Shown: piece by piece, positions 60,269 through 64,000 of the stretch
Layout of the letters: every line of letters begins with the position of its first letter
Position numbering within the stretch: position 1 is the stretch's first letter
Assembly (NCBI GenBank): GCA_965115835.1
Contig: OZ220471.1
Coordinates: 124,001 to 188,000 of the forward strand
Length of the DNA stretch: 64,000 nt
Reading direction: 5' to 3'
DNA from: Foliamicus sp965115835
Lineage (GTDB): Bacteria > Pseudomonadota > Gammaproteobacteria > Steroidobacterales > Foliamicaceae
Program-made: the position numbers and the translations under genes
Notes under the pieces: model-generated
Database searches by the model: none
What the model saw: the letters and a program-made list of their open reading frames with translations, nothing else
What the model was told of the DNA's origin: nothing

Positions 60269-63200
60269 ATGTTCAAGTCACCAGTAGCACAGCTTTTGCA
60301 GGCTCGTTTGGAGAAGGCGCTGCGTCGTCGTCGCGAGAGTCCGTCGCGCGCGGATCTTTTCATGATTCCGGTGTTGGCGCTGGCGCTGGACGCCTGCGGT
60401 GGCGGCGGTTCGCAAAGGCCCACTCCGCCTCCGCCTCCTCCGCCGCCCCCTCCGGCGGCGGCGACGATCACGGCGGCGGACGAGGCTTCGGTGGCGGAGA
60501 ATGCCGATGGCGCCGAGGTGACTTCGGTGGCCACGGAGAACGCCACTTCGGTGACGGTGGACGACGATCGTTTCGAGGTTGTGGGCGGCCAGCTCAAGCT
60601 CAAGGCGGGTGAGAGTTTCGACTTCGAGGCCTGGGACGGTTCGCCGATCGAGGTGACGATCACGGCCAGCGGCGCGGGCGCTTCGGCCGAGCACACGGTG
60701 AGCGTGAGCATTACGGATGTCAACGAGAGTCCTTCGCTTTCGGTGATGGAGGGCGAGCGGGTTCCGGGCGATGCGGGCGCGCTGTCGAGTTTGACTGTGA
60801 TGGAGAACATGATGGGTTCGCAGCTTCCGCCGCTGGTGAAGTTCGAGGTGATGGATCCGGACGAGGCGGACGAGGATCTTCTGATGGGTTCGATGGGCAG
60901 GGACGCCATCACGTTGAGCGATGATCGCTTCGAGGTGATTGTGGATTCCGAGGGTGGTTTGTGGCTGGCGCTGAAGTCGGGCGCGAGTCTCGACTACGAG
61001 GTGGACGGCAGTTCGGTGATGGTGACGGTGACCTTTACCGACAGCGCCGGCAACACGGCGATGACGACGGTGGAGGTGATGGTTACCGACGGCAACGATG
61101 CGCCGGTGTTTGCGCAGTCGAGTTATTCGTTCGATCTGCATGAGAACGCCGACGGCAGCGAGACGGCGGTGATGCTGGGGATGGTGTCGGCCACCGACCA
61201 GGACTCGTCCGACACGCACATGTTTTCCATTACGGGGGGCAACGAGTCGGGCAATTTCATGATCGATTCGGCCACGGGCGCGCTCACCTATGTGGGCACG
61301 GGCGAGGACTACCGTGCGCAGTCGATGGGTCCTGCGTATACGCTGACGGTTCGGGTTACCGACAACCGTGGCGCTTCCGCCGAGGCGACGGTGGAGGTGA
61401 TGGTTCTGAACGTCAACGAGGCGCCGATGTTCGGGCAGTCGAGTTACTCGTTCGATCTGATGGAGAACGCCGACGGCAGCGAGACGGCGGTGATGGTGGG
61501 GACGGTGTCGGCTGCGGATCCGGACGAAGGCGATCCGGTTACCTACTCGATTACGGGGGGCAACGAAGACGGCAAGTTCATGATCGATTCGGCCACGGGC
61601 GCGATCCACTATGTGGGCATGGGCGAAGACCGCGAGTCGGACATGAGCAGTTACGAGTTGACGGTGATGGCCAGCGACGGCAGCGAGAGTTCCGAAGTCA
61701 TGGTGACGATTTCGGTGATGGACGTGAACGACAGCATGCCGATGTTCGTGTTCGGCGAGGACATGAGCTCGTACAGTTTCGGTTTGCAGGAGAACGCTGA
61801 CGGCAGCGAGACGGCGGTGATGGTGGGTATGGTGATGGCGACGGACGCGGACGGCGACTCGCTCACCTACTCGATCACGGGGGGCAACGAGGACGGCAAG
61901 TTCATGATCGACGCGTCTACGGGCGCGCTCCACTATGTGGGGATGGGCGAGAACTACGAGTCGTCGATGCGTGTTCACGAGTTGACGGTGATGGCCAGCG
62001 ACGGCGAGCACGAGGCGAGCGCGCTGGTGCGCGTGATGGTTGAGGACGTGAACGAGGCGCCGATGGTGCGCGGCGCGGGTCTTGAGCCGTTTGCCTTGGT
62101 TGCGGGTCGCGAGGGTCGCATGGAGGTGGACCTGAAGTCGTTGTTTACCGATCCCGACGGCGACGAGATGAGTTTCATGCTTTCGGGCAATGCGCCGGAG
62201 TGGCTGAACTTTTCGGTGACTCTCAAGGGCACGGGCGCGGATCGTACCGTGATGGGCGTCTTGTCGGGTACGCCTCCGGCGGGTCGCGACCTGTCGGCGC
62301 GGGTTTCGATAGTGGCTGCCGACGGTGACGGTCTGGAGGGTAGCGCGGCCCTGGATGTGGTGGTTGACGCCCGCAACTCGGCGCCCACCTCGATCTATCT
62401 GAGCGTGGAGCAATCGAGTGGCGCCGTGATCCGCACCAGCAGCGTTACGGTGGACGAGAACGTGGCGGGCGCGTTGCTGGGCGCGATTGTGGTGACGGAC
62501 GCGGACGATCCCCGTCACCCGCACGGTCAGCACAAGTTCACGTTCATGGTTGGCGGCAAGTCGGACGATCGTTTCGAGGTTGTGGACGGTCAGTTGAGAC
62601 TCAAGGACGGCGTATCGCTGAACCATGAGGACGCTTCGCGGATTGCCTTGCGGATCACGGCCACGGACATGGCGGTTGGCGATGAGGCGATGGCGGGCGA
62701 GGAGGCATCGGTATCGACGACCGTCACGATCAACGTCCGGGATGTGGACACGGGCGACGGTCCGGTTGCCGGCAAGATAGGCAACTGGTGGGTTACGTTG
62801 GACGAGGATCTGGACGCGGAGGATGTTCGCGAGGGCGACTGGCTGAGTTTTCGGCTGCGTCTTGACGGTCTCGACAAGATGCCTGCGTTTGTGGACGAGG
62901 ACGGCGACACGCTGACCTTTTCCCTTTCGGACGATTCGCCGTCATGGCTTCAGATTGACAGCAAGGGGCGTTTCACCAACAAGGCGAACATGCTTGCGGA
63001 GGCGGGCGTGTATGAGGTGACGGTGATTGCGACCGATCCGGCGGGCAATTCGGCGCGCAGCACGTTCCGGATTGCGGTAGCGATTTCCGACAGCAACGAC
63101 CGCGACAACGACCGTCCGGACATCCGCGACGTGATCGAGTATGACTACACGGAAGGGACGGGCGCGCGGAAGGTGGCCGAGTTCACGATCCGCGACAAGG

Positions 63201-64000
63201 ATCTGGAGATTGCTCCGCATCCGTATGGGGTGCTTGAGGTGACGATGACGGGGGATTACGCGAATCGCTTCAAGCTGGTGATGATAGGGGACGAGGACAA
63301 CGATCCGGCCACGGTTCAGTATGAGATCTGGACCAAGTCGGCTGCCGAGTTGTCGGTGGATGCGATGGGGCGGAAGCTGGCGACTCCGATTGAGCCGATT
63401 GACTTCGAGGTGACGGAGGAGGTGGATCTGACGATCAAGGTGAAGGACGGCAAGGGTTTGTCCGACGAGCAGGGCCGCGAGGAGGACGACCGCGAGATCA
63501 CCATTGACATTGACGATGCGGCGGACGCCAAGCCGATGTTCGATCACACCGAGATCAGACACTCGTCGAAGTCTCGCAGCGCCGCTCTTCGCACCACGAC
63601 ACTGACGGTGAACCAGTCGGAGACTTCCAAGCTGGTGATAGTGATTCCTCTGGAGGATGTTTGGAGCGACGCAGACAGCGACATTGACGATCTTCGGTTC
63701 GAGGTTGGGGGTCGTGCGGGTCTTCCTTCGTGGGTGACTGTGTATGGTCCGGACGAATGGGAGGACATAGAGGATCGGCGCAGCGATGTTTCTTCGAGCG
63801 ATCGTCCCACCGGGGTGCGCGACGGCGACCGCGTTGTGGTGCTGGTGGTTGACCGCACGGACGGTGAGGACGGCGACAACACCCGGGCGGGCAAGGCTCT
63901 TGCGCGCTTCACGCTGACGGCTCGCGACGACGACGGCAACGCTCAAACCGAGGTTGTGAGCATTGATGTCAAGGACGCCAACGTGGGCTTCACGCCGGCC
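60269..64000 (+). CDS. Giant cadherin-repeat surface lipoprotein (3' end beyond window)
   Basis: The + strand is open from ATG 60269 (GAGGAG eight bases upstream) to the window edge, 1244 codons with no stop. The N-terminus MFKSPVAQLLQARLEKALRR... leads to a hydrophobic segment LFMIPVLALALDAC with a lipobox-like Cys (residue 43) followed by GGGGSQ and a proline run. The rest is cadherin-like beta domains: three consecutive ones are nearly identical around ENADGSETAVMxGxVxATD and SITGGNEDGKFMIDSATGA, then more divergent domains with DPDGDEMSFMLSG and VNEAP-type linkers that bind Ca2+ in this family. Methionine content is high for a secreted protein. It is probably an adhesin; the secretion route would be encoded by its missing C-terminus or neighbours. 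Long - strand open frames here are shadows. Confidence 0.9.
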   Translation, partial: MFKSPVAQLLQARLEKALRRRRESPSRADLFMIPVLALALDACGGGGSQRPTPPPPPPPPPPAAATITAADEASVAENADGAEVTSVATENATSVTVDDDRFEVVGGQLKLKAGESFDFEAWDGSPIEVTITASGAGASAEHTVSVSITDVNESPSLSVMEGERVPGDAGALSSLTVMENMMGSQLPPLVKFEVMDPDEADEDLLMGSMGRDAITLSDDRFEVIVDSEGGLWLALKSGASLDYEVDGSSVMVTVTFTDSAGNTAMTTVEVMVTDGNDAPVFAQSSYSFDLHENADGSETAVMLGMVSATDQDSSDTHMFSITGGNESGNFMIDSATGALTYVGTGEDYRAQSMGPAYTLTVRVTDNRGASAEATVEVMVLNVNEAPMFGQSSYSFDLMENADGSETAVMVGTVSAADPDEGDPVTYSITGGNEDGKFMIDSATGAIHYVGMGEDRESDMSSYELTVMASDGSESSEVMVTISVMDVNDSMPMFVFGEDMSSYSFGLQENADGSETAVMVGMVMATDADGDSLTYSITGGNEDGKFMIDASTGALHYVGMGENYESSMRVHELTVMASDGEHEASALVRVMVEDVNEAPMVRGAGLEPFALVAGREGRMEVDLKSLFTDPDGDEMSFMLSGNAPEWLNFSVTLKGTGADRTVMGVLSGTPPAGRDLSARVSIVAADGDGLEGSAALDVVVDARNSAPTSIYLSVEQSSGAVIRTSSVTVDENVAGALLGAIVVTDADDPRHPHGQHKFTFMVGGKSDDRFEVVDGQLRLKDGVSLNHEDASRIALRITATDMAVGDEAMAGEEASVSTTVTINVRDVDTGDGPVAGKIGNWWVTLDEDLDAEDVREGDWLSFRLRLDGLDKMPAFVDEDGDTLTFSLSDDSPSWLQIDSKGRFTNKANMLAEAGVYEVTVIATDPAGNSARSTFRIAVAISDSNDRDNDRPDIRDVIEYDYTEGTGARKVAEFTIRDKDLEIAPHPYGVLEVTMTGDYANRFKLVMIGDEDNDPATVQYEIWTKSAAELSVDAMGRKLATPIEPIDFEVTEEVDLTIKVKDGKGLSDEQGREEDDREITIDIDDAADAKPMFDHTEIRHSSKSRSAALRTTTLTVNQSETSKLVIVIPLEDVWSDADSDIDDLRFEVGGRAGLPSWVTVYGPDEWEDIEDRRSDVSSSDRPTGVRDGDRVVVLVVDRTDGEDGDNTRAGKALARFTLTARDDDGNAQTEVVSIDVKDANVGFTPA
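61100..62060 (+). repeat. Three near-identical cadherin-domain repeats
   Basis: Domains of roughly 310-330 bp begin near 61115, 61432 and 61750, each with a shared segment GAGAACGCYGACGGCAGCGA and a matching ACGGGGGGCAACGA stretch downstream. High DNA-level identity implies recent duplication or gene conversion and makes the region prone to copy-number change and assembly error. Confidence 0.8.

Noticed and set aside
60278..62626. A 782-codon open frame on the - strand, His/Arg-rich
   Set aside because: It is the antisense shadow of the cadherin-repeat gene on the + strand, which has a ribosome-binding site, lipobox and recognisable domains. The His/Arg-rich product has no family resemblance.

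Overview
The window is a dense, GC-rich stretch of a bacterial chromosome. The order maf(yceF) / yceD-rpmF-plsX-fabH, the moaC-mobA-folE and tldD-purE-pmbA blocks, and two TonB-dependent receptors point to a gammaproteobacterium, probably an uncultivated marine or host-associated lineage (inferred from gene content). No rRNA, tRNA or CRISPR array was recognised.

Layout. 1-1810: 3' part of a type ISP-like restriction/modification enzyme. 2075-14222: nadE and maf, then a 5.3-kb locus carrying a large autotransporter-like surface protein. That locus sits between the usual neighbours maf and yceD, is bounded by inverted 27-bp repeats, has a 23-base G tract at its 5' end and degenerate repeats of its own 3' end downstream. 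Fatty-acid/ribosome genes (yceD, rpmF, plsX, fabH), an L,D-transpeptidase and a coiled-coil DUF1640 protein follow. 14286-30261: a leucine-rich-repeat lipoprotein, a tesB-leuC-leuD operon, cofactor genes (moaC, mobA, folE), a pyruvate/branched-chain dehydrogenase E1a-E1b-E2 operon running into gpmA and a gamma-carbonic anhydrase, an XdhC-like gene and an aminoglycoside-phosphotransferase-fold kinase.

30260-37253 is an accessory region: a broken integrase, fragments of IS3 and IS1380 transposases, an HNH endonuclease, an intact tyrosine recombinase and two staphylococcal-nuclease-like proteins. 37664-41670 holds a TonB-dependent receptor and a convergent FAD-linked oxidase. 42036-49447 looks like a defence island: a ribbon-helix-helix gene, a TrlF-type PHP-ATPase and an AlbA_2/Schlafen-type ATP-binding protein in one operon, followed by an ankyrin-hipA-hipB cassette enclosed by ~108-bp inverted repeats.

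49656-55932 returns to core functions: tldD-purE-pmbA, a redoxin, folC and an amidohydrolase. 56028-59918 is a thiamine-salvage operon under a TPP riboswitch: TonB receptor (outer membrane), YkoF-like thiamine-binding protein, PnuC/PnuT-type permease (inner membrane) and a kinase that would trap the vitamin. The window ends inside a giant cadherin-repeat lipoprotein gene (60269 to the edge) that is open on the + strand and matched on the - strand only by shadow frames.

The most notable items are the slippage-prone surface-protein locus, the TrlF/AlbA_2 module, the inverted-repeat-bounded hipAB cassette and the riboswitch operon.
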